Source: a virus
Length of the DNA stretch: 64,000 bases
Strand: one strand, 5' to 3'
Virus record (IMG/VR): IMGVR_UViG_3300021368_000004
Span: 1-64,000 of that record
How positions within the stretch are numbered: position 1 is the first letter of the stretch; each line of letters starts with the position of its first letter. Both the position numbers and the translations under genes were made by a program. The notes under the pieces are model-generated. The model was not told where the DNA came from. It ran no database searches and saw only the letters and a list, made by a program, of their open reading frames with translations. Below are positions 1-8,678 of the stretch, piece after piece.

Positions 1-798
1 GTCCATAGAGGCATTACCACTAGAACCGCTTATTGCCCACATCTCATTACCTGATACGGTCATACGAATAAGATCAGAATTATCAGAGGTTTGTACATGT
101 AGAGGTGCAGTTGGTGTATTAATACCGATACCTACTTTACCATCGTTTAATATTGTAACTTTTTGATTCCAAGAAATATTGTTACCAGCTGTATCAGACC
201 CCGCTGTATAGAAACGAAATCCGCCACTAGATTGTGTAAACAAAGTAGCAAAATTAGTAGTTATATATTTCCAAGCACTATCAAAAGTAGCATTCGATGC
301 AATGTTTGCTTGGTGAGTAGTCCAATTTAAAGTTGATGCACCCTTTAGTGTTAAATTACCATTATCACTTGACGCAGGAGGTGCGCCATCTAATGAAACA
401 TTTTCGTTAGTATCAATATGAATAGTTGTTGCATCAGCATTGTCATCAATACCTTTTGATGTAAAGGCACCACCAAAAGTTACATCTCCAGTAAATGTAC
501 CGCCTGTTGTTGGCATAACTCCTGAATATGCTACATCTTCGAATGCAAGAATATTTACTTCTGCACCTACTGTTGCTCCAGATGCAAGAACAACTGAAGT
601 ACCATTAGTTGCAGTATATTCAGATACACTTTCTAAAATTATACCGTTATATGTTACGATAATTGAGTTAGGATCATATGCTAATGTTGCACCATTTCCA
701 TCAGCTCCAGTAAATGTAGTTTGATTGGCCGTGGCAGTATATTTAAATACTGTCATCTTATTATTAACGGCTCTTGCTAAATCTCTTGCTCTAGTCAT
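1..798 (-). CDS. Tail fiber protein, partial (C-terminus off the left edge)
   Basis: The frame is open from the ATG at 798 to base 1 (266 codons, no stop), so the gene continues beyond the window. The N-terminus (MTRARDLARAV) resembles the other fibers here that begin MSLTR/MTRA. Residues about 15-85 form a small beta module (TTFTGADGNG, then EYTATNGTSV) also found in the genes at 6588, 9145 and 11930. Further on are GGTFTGDVTFGG linkers and a VGIGINTPTAPLHV segment, typical of repetitive fiber shafts, which often end in an S74 chaperone domain. That end is not visible here. It lies 8 bp downstream of a tail-assembly chaperone gene. Role inferred: distal fiber or receptor binding. Confidence 0.8.
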   Translation of the reverse strand, partial: MTRARDLARAVNNKMTVFKYTATANQTTFTGADGNGATLAYDPNSIIVTYNGIILESVSEYTATNGTSVVLASGATVGAEVNILAFEDVAYSGVMPTTGGTFTGDVTFGGAFTSKGIDDNADATTIHIDTNENVSLDGAPPASSDNGNLTLKGASTLNWTTHQANIASNATFDSAWKYITTNFATLFTQSSGGFRFYTAGSDTAGNNISWNQKVTILNDGKVGIGINTPTAPLHVQTSDNSDLIRMTVSGNEMWAISGSSGNASMD

Positions 799-806
799 CC
801 CTTATC

Positions 807-1178
807 CTAACTTGGCTTAGTAGGCCATACCACATCTGCTGTTGATGATGCAGTAGTAATATCTCTTAAAGCCTGTCTATAAGTTGCCCAAGGGTCTTTT
901 ATACTTGATGGTACATCAGCTCCTTGTGTCCAATCAGACTCAACAAGTAATCTGTTTCTATGCTTTCTCATTTGCGCCCAAGTTTCTAGTTCTTTGTTTT
1001 CGGTTATCATAGCATTAGTGATTACATCACTACCTATTATTTGCTGCACAGTTTTTCCAAAATCTTCATGATCTTCTGGCACTGGTACTTGCAATGATGG
1101 ATCATAATCATATATGACACCATCAATAACTATGGGGTGAGAAGACCAAGTTGGACTGTATTCAAAAACGTCTGACAT
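807..1178 (-). CDS. Tail-fiber assembly chaperone (Phage_tail_APC type)
   Basis: 123 residues. The C-terminal half has the pattern RNRLLVESDWTQGAD ... WATYRQALRDI ... VVWPTKPS, the hallmark of the Phage_tail_APC family (PF16778). These small cytoplasmic proteins sit beside fiber genes and help fibers fold or trimerise. It follows the fiber gene at 1188 and precedes the partial fiber at 1-798, as expected for a fiber-specific chaperone. A second family member lies at 3659, so this phage carries at least two fiber/chaperone pairs. The family assignment rests on the motif; the partner fiber is inferred from adjacency. Confidence 0.8.
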   Translation of the reverse strand: MSDVFEYSPTWSSHPIVIDGVIYDYDPSLQVPVPEDHEDFGKTVQQIIGSDVITNAMITENKELETWAQMRKHRNRLLVESDWTQGADVPSSIKDPWATYRQALRDITTASSTADVVWPTKPS

Positions 1179-1187
1179 TTTTAATCC

Positions 1188-2333
1188 TTAAAATAATGCA
1201 AATGAATTTGCTCCACTCATATTATTCACATTAGTATAATATTCACTATGTGCAACATAAGCAGTAACATAAAATTGAGTATAAGCTGGTACATATATTT
1301 GAACATCTACATAATTAGCAACAGCATCTCCGGGCGAAGACGAACCTCCGCTATTATCTAAAGAAAGCCTACCAGAACTGCTATTGATGTTTCCAGTGTG
1401 TCCTAATGAATAATTTGGGTTATAGCTAGCGTCGTTTCTACCGTAACCTGTTAACCAAAATGTGTTATCTTCTGTAGTAACATAGTATGTTTGTCGAACA
1501 TCAAAACGTACACTACCAGATCCCCAATAATGTCTTTTAAATCTCAAAACATCTTGAGTAGATGCACTTGATCCTGTACTAAACCTTTTTCGACATTGAT
1601 ACTCGTAAGTACCGCCTGTTAAATCATAAGCATTTACCGTCCAACCGTTTACGTTTTGATAGTATATATGATCTCTGTCACTTGTAATTCTAGATGCAAT
1701 AACAGGCCCACTTCCTGGTCCTATACCAGCGTGTTTAGTATAAAAATCTAATCTACCAGGAGCACTACTACCACTATGAGCTCCGTCTGCTACGCCTTCA
1801 ATTTTAGCATCTGCGGCAGCATTTGTATTACCACTAGCATATCCTTTAAATCCTATTGCACCCATTTTTTGGCCGCTTGTAGCCGTGCCAGTATCATATG
1901 TTGCTTGAAGTATACCCCCACCGTTGCCAACAATTGCAACTACTTTATCAACAGGAGCACCTGTTCCAATACCTACACCATTATCTGATACTCTCATACG
2001 TTCATCACTACCGGTTGCAAACCTTATGTCTTCTGCCCTAAAACCCATTGGCTTTAATGCACTTCCTGCTGTGTTTTGTGATTGAAAAGCTAAATTTCCA
2101 CTACCTACTTCACCTATTTCATCGCTAATTGATAACATAGCGTCAGCACTATTTGTAAGTTTTAGATCCCCAACAACATCTAATGCAACCGCAGGAGTAT
2201 CAGTACCAATACCAACATTATTTGTTGCTGCATCTACTTTTAGTGTATTAGTATCAACTGTTAAATTATTTGATAGAATAAGATTTCCATCAGAATCAGA
2301 ATGTAATCTAGCTAAATCTCTTGTTAATGACAT
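1188..2333 (-). CDS. Tail fiber protein with VGIGT shaft repeats
   Basis: 381 residues. The N-terminus (MSLTRDLARLHSDSDGN) is followed by a TVDTNTLKVDAATNNVGIGTDTP shaft segment that recurs in the fiber at 7432. A second VGIGTGAPVDKV repeat follows at about residue 122. The C-terminal 150 residues are rich in Tyr, Ser and Gly, as in a beta-sandwich receptor-binding head. There is no S74 SDxRxK motif, so self-cleavage is not expected. It lies between the fiber at 2334 (directly abutting) and the chaperone at 807, so the three are probably co-transcribed. Predicted virion fiber; its receptor is unknown. Confidence 0.75.
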   Translation of the reverse strand: MSLTRDLARLHSDSDGNLILSNNLTVDTNTLKVDAATNNVGIGTDTPAVALDVVGDLKLTNSADAMLSISDEIGEVGSGNLAFQSQNTAGSALKPMGFRAEDIRFATGSDERMRVSDNGVGIGTGAPVDKVVAIVGNGGGILQATYDTGTATSGQKMGAIGFKGYASGNTNAAADAKIEGVADGAHSGSSAPGRLDFYTKHAGIGPGSGPVIASRITSDRDHIYYQNVNGWTVNAYDLTGGTYEYQCRKRFSTGSSASTQDVLRFKRHYWGSGSVRFDVRQTYYVTTEDNTFWLTGYGRNDASYNPNYSLGHTGNINSSSGRLSLDNSGGSSSPGDAVANYVDVQIYVPAYTQFYVTAYVAHSEYYTNVNNMSGANSFALF

Positions 2334-3434
2334 TTAAAACTCCGCATCTGCTTTCCACATCCACGCATCTCCGTTAGTGTTTAAGTGAGTTGCTGTACCT
2401 GCTGTCAAAGACTGCGTGGTAAGATAAAACTCACCACTATTTTCACTAAGTTGACTTATACCAATTGCTGTTAAAGTTCTAGAAGCATTAGTATTGTATA
2501 TATTATAATTAGGTAAAGATTGAACAGTAATTGTAGGAGAAGTTCTCATTGGCTTCCACCATCTCATATTAGAGTATGCGTTTGTTGTTGTATATTGATT
2601 AAAACATATTCCATATGTTCTACCTGAACCCTGAGATGAACGCTGATAATAACGTTGACATTTTTCTAATGTGATATCATAATTTTCATGTTCGAATTCA
2701 GTCGCTGTATCTCCTAATTCTAACTGAACACCAGTGACCTGCCATGTCGCACCGTTAGTTCCAGCAAAGTTTACTTGGCTAGTGCCAGCCATTTTGAAAC
2801 TTGCATCCCAAGCATTAAGAGTACTAGTTTGAAAATTTGTACCTGTTCCTAATGACCAACCTATATACATGCCAACGCCAGTTGTTTTATCCCAAGTTCC
2901 ACCCTGATCTCCAGGAATTGTAACAGTTTTCTTTTCCCATGTATTAGCTGCAGATATTGTGTAAGTACTGACAAATGAGCGATTAGCCGCACTATTGAAT
3001 ATAAAAGTAGAAAACGTACCAGTCAGACTTGATTTTACATAAAATGAAAATGTTACCGTTTGAGCAAAACCCCAACCATAGTTTAAATGACTAATATTAT
3101 AACCTTCAATAGGTTGTATAAATCTTTGATATTGAGTAGTACCTAAAGACGTATCTGTTCCAGTTACCGTTAGCTTAGCAGATCTATGGAAACCTTGAGG
3201 TGCGTCAGAAACGTGTTGACTAGTAAAAGTTGCGTCGCTATAGTCTTGTATCTTAAAACGGTCTACAACATAGTGGTCAGAAGGAGCAACCGTAACTTGA
3301 GCTTGTAAATGTCTTTGCGAAACTTGCATAGCACCATTGATAATCAGATTTCTATTACCAGCCGCTCCTGTAACAGGAGTAGCGAATCCACCAGCTGGTG
3401 GAAGATTATCTGCTAAATTTCGAGCGTTGCCCAT
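2334..3434 (-). CDS. Tail fiber protein with NRNLIINGAMQVSQR head domain
   Basis: 366 residues. A short attachment segment (MGNARNLADNLPPAGGFATP) leads into NRNLIINGAMQVSQR, a motif common at the start of a jelly-roll, carbohydrate-binding-like domain in marine phage fibers (WGFAQTVTFSFYVKS, then GVQLELGDTATEFEH). The same architecture occurs at 10158 (NRNMLRNASFEVNQRG and a PQFERGEIATAFEH segment), so the two are paralogues. It starts 12 bp downstream of the 59-residue gene at 3447. Surface glycan binding is inferred from the fold-like pattern and not shown. Confidence 0.78.
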   Translation of the reverse strand: MGNARNLADNLPPAGGFATPVTGAAGNRNLIINGAMQVSQRHLQAQVTVAPSDHYVVDRFKIQDYSDATFTSQHVSDAPQGFHRSAKLTVTGTDTSLGTTQYQRFIQPIEGYNISHLNYGWGFAQTVTFSFYVKSSLTGTFSTFIFNSAANRSFVSTYTISAANTWEKKTVTIPGDQGGTWDKTTGVGMYIGWSLGTGTNFQTSTLNAWDASFKMAGTSQVNFAGTNGATWQVTGVQLELGDTATEFEHENYDITLEKCQRYYQRSSQGSGRTYGICFNQYTTTNAYSNMRWWKPMRTSPTITVQSLPNYNIYNTNASRTLTAIGISQLSENSGEFYLTTQSLTAGTATHLNTNGDAWMWKADAEF

Positions 3435-3446
3435 TTTTAATTCCAG

Positions 3447-3626
3447 TTATTCTGCTGTTGCTATTGTAAGATTACCATCATTTACTTGTTTCATAATTTC
3501 ATCATAATGTCTATTTCCAGCAACTAATGGTACATGAGATTCTTCACCATCAATAGTAGCTTTAATGCACACATTTTCATTAGAATCCATCAATGACCTC
3601 ACGTATTGTGCTTCAGTTATATTCAT
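3447..3626 (-). CDS. Small conserved fiber-region protein (59 aa)
   Basis: Short reading frame of 59 codons plus stop, translated by eye: MNITEAQYVRSLMDSN at the N-terminus, then a VPLVAGNRHYDEIMKQ core and an acidic end (TIATAE). Small proteins of this VPL-xx-NRHY-xxI type are frequent beside tail-fiber genes of marine phages; their function is not established. The start is well supported: AGGAGA lies 6 bases before the ATG at 3626. The gene lies just downstream of a perfect T4 late promoter (3649-3656), so it is probably the first gene of a late transcript reading into the fibers at 2334 and 1188. Confidence 0.7.
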   Translation of the reverse strand: MNITEAQYVRSLMDSNENVCIKATIDGEESHVPLVAGNRHYDEIMKQVNDGNLTIATAE

Positions 3627-3648
3627 TACTTTCTCCTAGTTTTTTATA

Positions 3649-3656
3649 TATTTATA
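3649..3656 (-). promoter_or_regulatory. T4-type late promoter (TATAAATA)
   Basis: The minus strand reads TATAAATA, the exact T4 late -10 box recognised by gp55/gp33 RNA polymerase. It lies 23-30 bases upstream of the start at 3626 and two bases after the stop codon of the chaperone gene at 3659. It should drive 3447, 2334, 1188 and 807. Confidence 0.75.
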
Positions 3657-3658
3657 TC

Positions 3659-3946
3659 CTAGCTAGGCTTAGTAGGATATTGAATGCTTTGTCTTGTCAC
3701 ACCATGCTTTTGTTCATAGCTCATTGAATCATATAACGTTTCATAAGATGCAGGAAAATCTCTTAGTTGTTGTCTATATGTAAGTAAAGATGCTTTACTA
3801 TCGCTATCTATTGTAACATCTGGCAAGTGTATATAATCAGTATCAGATATAAGTTTATCTCTACCTTCTCGGCACCATGCCATGCAAACATCTTTCCATT
3901 GCTGATCTAATTCTTCTGCTGATAATGGATTTTGATCAGAGTCCAT
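3659..3946 (-). CDS. Tail-fiber assembly chaperone (Phage_tail_APC type), second copy
   Basis: 95 residues. The N-terminal half is acidic and helical (LSAEELDQQWKDVCMAW). The C-terminal half follows the Phage_tail_APC pattern: RDKLISDTDYIHLPDV ... LTYRQQLRDFPASY ... IQYPTKPS. It differs in sequence from the copy at 807 but shares the YRQ-LRD and PTKPS signatures. It follows the S74 fiber (4348) and the small beta protein (3948) and is probably their folding chaperone. The identity of the partner is inferred from position. Confidence 0.75.
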   Translation of the reverse strand: MDSDQNPLSAEELDQQWKDVCMAWCREGRDKLISDTDYIHLPDVTIDSDSKASLLTYRQQLRDFPASYETLYDSMSYEQKHGVTRQSIQYPTKPS

Positions 3947-3947
3947 A

Positions 3948-4358
3948 TTACCATCCTTGTGTACTTAATTTAGTAGCATATACTTTTGTAGTATGTGAAC
4001 TACTACCGCCACTATGCCATAATTGTAATGCATGGGTATAATTATTACCACCAAATCTTTTAGTTCTCGCATATACGACATGAGCATTAGGTGCATGACC
4101 CATACTATTTAAATAAATATCACTCGCATCATTACTATTTGTGCTACCATTATACCATTGCATAATGCCTGACCATTGTTCTGAATAATAAGGAGATCCA
4201 GTTATTTGAATCGTAATTAGATATGGCCCAGTTTCTAATAAGTTACCAGTTGCTGCATATACGCTTTGAGCAGAGTTTGTCCAAGAAAAACTACCGTTGT
4301 ATAGTTCTATTCCATGACCGCGCATACCATCTCGATATAAATGTACACTACCCGCCAT
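3948..4358 (-). CDS. Small beta-rich tail fiber-tip protein
   Basis: 136 residues, rich in Gly, Ser, Tyr and Trp, with no signal peptide. Segments such as GPYLITIQITGSPYYSEQW and HALQLWHSGGSSSHTTKVYA suggest a compact beta-sandwich like the head domains of the larger fibers. The start at 4358 overlaps the last codons of the S74 fiber (4348). The GGAG ribosome-binding site is supplied by codons for Met-Glu in that fiber's C-terminus. It could be a separately made receptor-binding tip or a C-terminal partner of the S74 fiber. No specific family recognised. Confidence 0.6.
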   Translation of the reverse strand: MAGSVHLYRDGMRGHGIELYNGSFSWTNSAQSVYAATGNLLETGPYLITIQITGSPYYSEQWSGIMQWYNGSTNSNDASDIYLNSMGHAPNAHVVYARTKRFGGNNYTHALQLWHSGGSSSHTTKVYATKLSTQGW

Positions 4359-5220
4359 TAGTATTCTCCATATTTTCTATTTTTTCTTTAAGTTCTTTTA
4401 TTTCTTTAAGGGCATCTTGTAGCGCAGCTACAATGACCGGTGTAATTCTACCATAATCCATATTCATCATTTCATCATCATTTTCTGGTTTACTTACACT
4501 CTCAGGTATGATATCAATCATCTCTTGTGCTATGAATCCATCAACAGCTGGCAGGGCTGTATTTGATTTCCATTTATGATTAATAGGATTCATATTCATT
4601 ATTTTATCAGTGGCATTTTCAATTGGTTTAATATCAGTCTTTAATCTTTCATCAGAAGTAGTACCATAAATAGTTCCACTGCCATCGGTTGCTACATGGC
4701 CTACCTGACCATTTGAGTTGTGTATATACCAGTGTAAACTATTAGAGCTTGTTGCTCTTGATGTATAGAGTGTTCCAGCATCGCTCATGTAAGCACCGCT
4801 ATGTGAACCTGCATTTATGTTAGATGTACTAAAGCCACCACCATTCCAAACTGTGTTTCCAGAACCATCTATTACCATTCTAGTAGCCGCTGACCCAGAG
4901 TTGTTCCTAGTTTGAAAACCTAATCTATGTTCATTATTAGCACCAGTTCTTTGTCCGTATATAGTAACACCTTGATTACCGTTAGAACCTAAACTAATTC
5001 CAACACCTGTACTAAGAGTTGCACTATTATTTTTAAACGTATGATAAATGCCAAGATCTGCATCTTGATTAGTTGCCTCATTTCCACTTGCAGTAGAAAT
5101 AGTTCCATTAACAGTTATGTTACCTGTTATAGATGTATCTCTAGCAGATATATCACCATCAGAATCAATTGTATAATTATCTGATGTTATTTGTCCGTTG
5201 CCTTTAAGTGTTAATGCCAT
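4348..5220 (-). CDS. Tail fiber with C-terminal S74 intramolecular chaperone
   Basis: 290 residues. The shaft (SITGNITVNGTISTASG) and a GNTVWNGGGFSTSNI segment lead to a Peptidase_S74 domain from about residue 186. The conserved SDERLKTDIKPI has the predicted Ser189/Lys194 catalytic pair. It is followed by PAVDGFIAQEMIDIIPESV and a terminal coiled coil (ALKEIKELKEKIENMEN). In this family the C-terminal domain drives trimer folding and then releases itself by cutting before the catalytic Ser, so the mature fiber should end near residue 188. Downstream it overlaps the beta protein at 3948. Confidence 0.88.
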   Translation of the reverse strand: MALTLKGNGQITSDNYTIDSDGDISARDTSITGNITVNGTISTASGNEATNQDADLGIYHTFKNNSATLSTGVGISLGSNGNQGVTIYGQRTGANNEHRLGFQTRNNSGSAATRMVIDGSGNTVWNGGGFSTSNINAGSHSGAYMSDAGTLYTSRATSSNSLHWYIHNSNGQVGHVATDGSGTIYGTTSDERLKTDIKPIENATDKIMNMNPINHKWKSNTALPAVDGFIAQEMIDIIPESVSKPENDDEMMNMDYGRITPVIVAALQDALKEIKELKEKIENMENTNGG

Positions 5221-5229
5221 TCTTCTTAC

Positions 5230-6018
5230 CTAACCTAGTAAAAATGCTTGTAAATTTGTATGAGGATAACCACCGTAAATATCTGAATTTACTCGATATT
5301 CAATATAGTCACTTGCAGCCATATCAACTATATCAGCAGTTACTATAACGTGGTCAGTGTTTGAACCATTACCAAGATTAGCATAATCAGAATGATACTC
5401 CGCAATAGGATTTCCATTTTTTCTAGTTATGACATTTTGATTTGTAGCATTATCTATCCACTGATAAAACTTACCTAAAAAGATATATTTTCCTGCAACA
5501 GGAACAGTTATTCTTCCAGTTGAACTATTCCAAGTCATACCTCCAGTAGACGCTTGCAAACCAAAATGTGTCCATACCACGGGTGTTCCATGATTAGTTA
5601 TCCTAGAAGGCTGATTACCATGCAATTCTATAAAAGGCTGATTAGGCATTGTTACACGACCATCACCGCTTATATTCATACGAGTTACATCTTGTGTAGC
5701 TAATTTTATATTTTTATTACCACGTTGAGTTATATAAGTATCCGTTGCATCTTCACCTATTACAACACCATTATCACCCAATGACGTGCCAGGAGCGGCA
5801 ATAGATATGTAAGTTTGAGTTCCTGCTGATGCTTGAAAATCAGCTACATAACCAAAATTAGTTTGTGGATAGGCTTGTGTTATAGAGCTATTGCCGACTT
5901 GTAATCGGGTATCAGCCTTTAGTGTTCCGGTTGTCCTTGTACTACCATCACTATCCATCACCATATTATTAGTAGATGAATTTTCGTGCTTTATATTTTC
6001 TAATTTTAAAGTACTCAT
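5230..6018 (-). CDS. Tail fiber with C1q/TNF-like C-terminal domain
   Basis: 262 residues. The N-terminus (MSTLKLENIKHENSS) is of a type common in marine phage fibers, followed by a shaft. The C-terminal 110 residues have the C1q-like pattern: GRITVPVAGKYIFLGKFY, an NGNPIAEYH turn and YIEYRVNSD, ending in FLLG. The fiber at 7432 ends in the same way (TVPTSGTWFFGIHG ... FYGYLLG). C1q-like trimers are common receptor-binding heads. The start at 6018 overlaps the stop of the gene at 6015 as ATGA, with GGAGATAG just upstream inside the preceding gene. Confidence 0.72.
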   Translation of the reverse strand: MSTLKLENIKHENSSTNNMVMDSDGSTRTTGTLKADTRLQVGNSSITQAYPQTNFGYVADFQASAGTQTYISIAAPGTSLGDNGVVIGEDATDTYITQRGNKNIKLATQDVTRMNISGDGRVTMPNQPFIELHGNQPSRITNHGTPVVWTHFGLQASTGGMTWNSSTGRITVPVAGKYIFLGKFYQWIDNATNQNVITRKNGNPIAEYHSDYANLGNGSNTDHVIVTADIVDMAASDYIEYRVNSDIYGGYPHTNLQAFLLG

Positions 6019-6587
6019 ACAGCTATCTCCTGTAATGTAATAGTAGATAAACTATCTCCATTGAGAAGATTATAATTGTTTATCCCAATTGTCGCTGCGT
6101 CAGAGCTTCTCCAATAAAGAGTATATGTTGTCGCACTAGTTGTAGCCGGTGAATCTTCATGTTGATAAACATTACTGTGTATGCCATAATTTATTTCATC
6201 GTTAGCTGTATTATAACCAACGCTTGTGTCTAAAACAGCAATACTACTTGAACCTCTATATAGACTTAAAGGTATAAACTGCGCGCTATTGTTTTTAAAC
6301 AAACCATTTACAATTAAAGTAATTAATATTTTACTATTAGAAAATTTAGGTGTTATACTAGCTGTTAAACCAGTTGCAGCAAATGAAGAAGAAGACATAG
6401 TAGTATACGTTCTATATTCAGCTCTTATCGTTTGAATGAAATGACCTGGAATATGCGTAGAATTACCTGTTACAGATAAATTACCAGTTGTTGATAGGTT
6501 ACCTGTTACAGATAGATCACTACCTGTTGCGTTGGTTTCTAAATCAATGTATCCACTCGTATCGCCTTTTATTCTTATCTTAGACAT
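6015..6587 (-). CDS. Small tail fiber of the PGH-IQ / TPKFSNSKI family (paralogue 1)
   Basis: 190 residues. A beta-roll shaft of tandem LSVTGNLSTTGNLSVTGN precedes HIPGHFIQ, then a beta-sandwich with SITPKFSNSKILITLIV and YWRSSDAATIGINNYN, ending in LQEIAV. The same order (H-P-GH-IQ, ITPKFS-SK-LI, MEIAQ end) is found at 8202, 8675 and 9606, so these are tandem paralogues. The last codons (CAG GAG ATA GCT GTA) contain the Shine-Dalgarno for the next gene. Predicted receptor-binding fiber; target unknown. Confidence 0.72.
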   Translation of the reverse strand: MSKIRIKGDTSGYIDLETNATGSDLSVTGNLSTTGNLSVTGNSTHIPGHFIQTIRAEYRTYTTMSSSSFAATGLTASITPKFSNSKILITLIVNGLFKNNSAQFIPLSLYRGSSSIAVLDTSVGYNTANDEINYGIHSNVYQHEDSPATTSATTYTLYWRSSDAATIGINNYNLLNGDSLSTITLQEIAV

Positions 6588-7427
6588 TTATACTATTACC
6601 CATCTTGTTCCGGCTTGCAATGTTATTGTTTTGCCTGTATTTATAGTAACTGGCCCTGCTGCCATTGCGCTATTACCTGCTGAAAGCGTAAAATCTTCTG
6701 TTACAGTCTGACTATTAATATGAAATGGTTGTGAAGCTGTAATAGTTTTTGCTGTGATATTACCGGTAAATGTACCACCATTCGTAGCTGATACGGTATC
6801 TGCAACAGTAAGTGTATTATATGTTCGTATGAGAACTTCGTCGCCTGAATCAAATGGAACAGTAAAATTTATTTTATCTGCAGAAGGAATTGTATAATCA
6901 ACAGTAGGTCGCATTGTAAGACCATTTATTGTAACTATAGTACCTAGAGCATTTACGTTTAGTATATTACCATTGTTATCACTATCTTGTATAACACTTG
7001 GTGTGCCTGTTATATTATATTTAAAATCTTGTTCAACCGCTTGACCGAATGCGACATTACCAGTATTAAATGCTGATACAACAATTGCATCACCTGAGTC
7101 AGCAGCTTCTGTAAGAGTGATTGTACTACCATTTGTTGCTGTATAATCTACGCCCGAAACTTGAATAACACCATTGATTTGTACAAGAATATTACCTGCT
7201 GTATAACTCAATATAGATGAGTTATTATCAGCACCTGTGAAAGCTGATTGTCCAGAATCTGCTGTGTAAATGAATGTATTAGATAATAGTGGGCCAACAG
7301 CAGAATCAACTATTCCAAGAATAGCTGCACTGTCGACACTAGATAAAGTCTCGATATTGACAGAAGCACTATCAATAGTAGCTTTTCTACCAAGTTGTCC
7401 TAGTTCTAATGCCTTAGTTGTTGCCAT
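6588..7427 (-). CDS. Tail fiber/adaptor built of repeated 'NGV-Q-DYTATNG' beta modules
   Basis: 279 residues. After an Asp-Ser rich start (DSASVNIETLSSVDSAAILGIVDSA), two tandem modules of about 90 residues follow. Each has a strand, then INGVIQVSGVDYTATNG or INGLTMRPTVDYTIPSAD, then a DSGDAIVVSAFN-type strand. Related modules occur at 1-798, 9145, 10158 and the C-terminus of 11930. Such modules probably form fiber shafts or joints. It abuts the paralogue at 6015 with no gap. The C-terminus (ITINTGKTITLQAGTRWVIV) resembles that at 9145 (ASIVVNGTFTVV), the usual short beta cap of these fibers. Confidence 0.7.
   Translation of the reverse strand: MATTKALELGQLGRKATIDSASVNIETLSSVDSAAILGIVDSAVGPLLSNTFIYTADSGQSAFTGADNNSSILSYTAGNILVQINGVIQVSGVDYTATNGSTITLTEAADSGDAIVVSAFNTGNVAFGQAVEQDFKYNITGTPSVIQDSDNNGNILNVNALGTIVTINGLTMRPTVDYTIPSADKINFTVPFDSGDEVLIRTYNTLTVADTVSATNGGTFTGNITAKTITASQPFHINSQTVTEDFTLSAGNSAMAAGPVTINTGKTITLQAGTRWVIV
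6638..6645 (-). promoter_or_regulatory. Possible internal late promoter (TATAAATA)
   Basis: A perfect TATAAATA on the minus strand inside the 3' end of the gene at 6588, 51 bases upstream of the start at 6587. It could give a separate late transcript for the fibers at 6015 and 5230. Because it lies in a coding region it could be fortuitous. Confidence 0.4.
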
Positions 7428-7431
7428 CTTT

Positions 7432-8205
7432 CTATCCTAATAAGTATCCGTAAAACTGTGTCCACATAGAGCTATCCCAGTACAAATAAGGTCCGGAGCT
7501 AAAAGTTATAGCGTCATTAGTAGCACATTCTATTATTATACATCCTTGAATTTGATGCCATGAAGAGTTAGGTTCGTCAGAATTATAATAAATTGCCATT
7601 CTACTACCATTTTTCATTATTTGAGCATAAGCAGAGCCAGCCTGACTGCTACCAACATCTCTTACATTCCCATGAATACCAAAAAACCATGTGCCTGAAG
7701 TTGGAACTGTATAAGTTCCGTTACTACTATTATAACCGTTTCCTACGTTATGTTGTACATTAGGTAAAACTACTGTTGTAGGACTAGAACTAGTTGCATA
7801 TCCACTAGTAGATCCTGCTCTAAATGATGGCTGATTAAACTTTCTTATATAGCCATTTTCATTTATTCGCATTTGCTCTGTATATGATCCAGAAGCATTA
7901 TCTGTATAAAACTCAAGTTGACCACCATGACTTGTATCTACTTGTTTAAATCTTAGACCAGCACCATAACTTTGATCAGATGCTGAATATGCCCATTTTA
8001 TATCACTATAAGTCCCAGCAACATTATGACCGTTAGTAAGTAATATACCTTCGCCAGCAGCTACACTTTCATGAACATGAATTTTTTTAGCTGGAGTAGT
8101 TGTACCTATACCTACTCTATTATCAGTTTCATCGGCATGTAGAGTATTAGTATCTACTGTTAATTTATTTGCCGCTGATAAATCTTTTACTCTGGTTAAA
8201 CTCAT
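7432..8205 (-). CDS. Tail fiber with VGIGT shaft and C1q-like head
   Basis: 257 residues from the ATG at 8205. A longer frame begins at 8262. I prefer 8205 because it makes an ATGA overlap with the upstream stop, has GGAGATAG eight bases before it, and gives the N-terminus MSLTRVKDLSAANKL, like the fiber at 1188. The shaft is LTVDTNTLHADETDNRVGIGT. The C-terminal head has TVPTSGTWFFGIHGN and ends FYGYLLG, a C1q-like pattern shared with 5230. Predicted receptor-binding fiber. Confidence 0.72.
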   Translation of the reverse strand: MSLTRVKDLSAANKLTVDTNTLHADETDNRVGIGTTTPAKKIHVHESVAAGEGILLTNGHNVAGTYSDIKWAYSASDQSYGAGLRFKQVDTSHGGQLEFYTDNASGSYTEQMRINENGYIRKFNQPSFRAGSTSGYATSSSPTTVVLPNVQHNVGNGYNSSNGTYTVPTSGTWFFGIHGNVRDVGSSQAGSAYAQIMKNGSRMAIYYNSDEPNSSWHQIQGCIIIECATNDAITFSSGPYLYWDSSMWTQFYGYLLG

Positions 8206-8678
8206 TGCGCTATCTCCATAACTGTCATACTTGTAGTAGCGCCCTGATATGACACAACCCAATTAGAACCAGTTGAACCCACATAACAATTCAAAGCTAT
8301 AGCTTTAGTGCCGCTCCAAGCTGCTATTTTTCCTTCAATGGTAAGTGTATATCTATGGTCATTAAATGTTTCTGGATAACCAAAAGTACCATTTATGTTT
8401 CCTTGTTGAACACCATCTAAAAAAATTCGTGCGTTCATCCAAGTAGAAACGCCAGCACCAGTAGTCTTTCTTACATTAAAAAGACTAGAAGAAATATGAA
8501 GTAAACTATTGCTAAATTTTGGTGTAAAGTTTATTGTCAAAATGGTTGCACTTGCATTAGCAGATATAGTAGTAGCCGTGTTAGTTTCAGTTTGTGCATA
8601 CTGAATAACATGACCAGGAACATGAACACCATTATTAAGTGTCTTTTCTCTAAGATTATCAACATACATAGTACTCAT
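8202..8678 (-). CDS. Small tail fiber of the PGH-IQ / TPKFSNS family (paralogue 2)
   Basis: 158 residues: MSTMYVDNLREKT, HVPGHVIQ, TINFTPKFSNSLLHISS, then a beta-rich body ending VMEIAQ. It is closest to its neighbour at 8675 (same DNL/H-PGHVIQ layout), which suggests recent tandem duplication and divergence. It starts at 8678, overlapping the upstream stop by ATGA. The ribosome-binding site GGAGATAG comes from the codons for Met-Glu-Ile-Ala of the upstream protein. Likely a short fiber or receptor-binding protein with a very short stalk. Confidence 0.7.
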   Translation of the reverse strand: MSTMYVDNLREKTLNNGVHVPGHVIQYAQTETNTATTISANASATILTINFTPKFSNSLLHISSSLFNVRKTTGAGVSTWMNARIFLDGVQQGNINGTFGYPETFNDHRYTLTIEGKIAAWSGTKAIALNCYVGSTGSNWVVSYQGATTSMTVMEIAQ

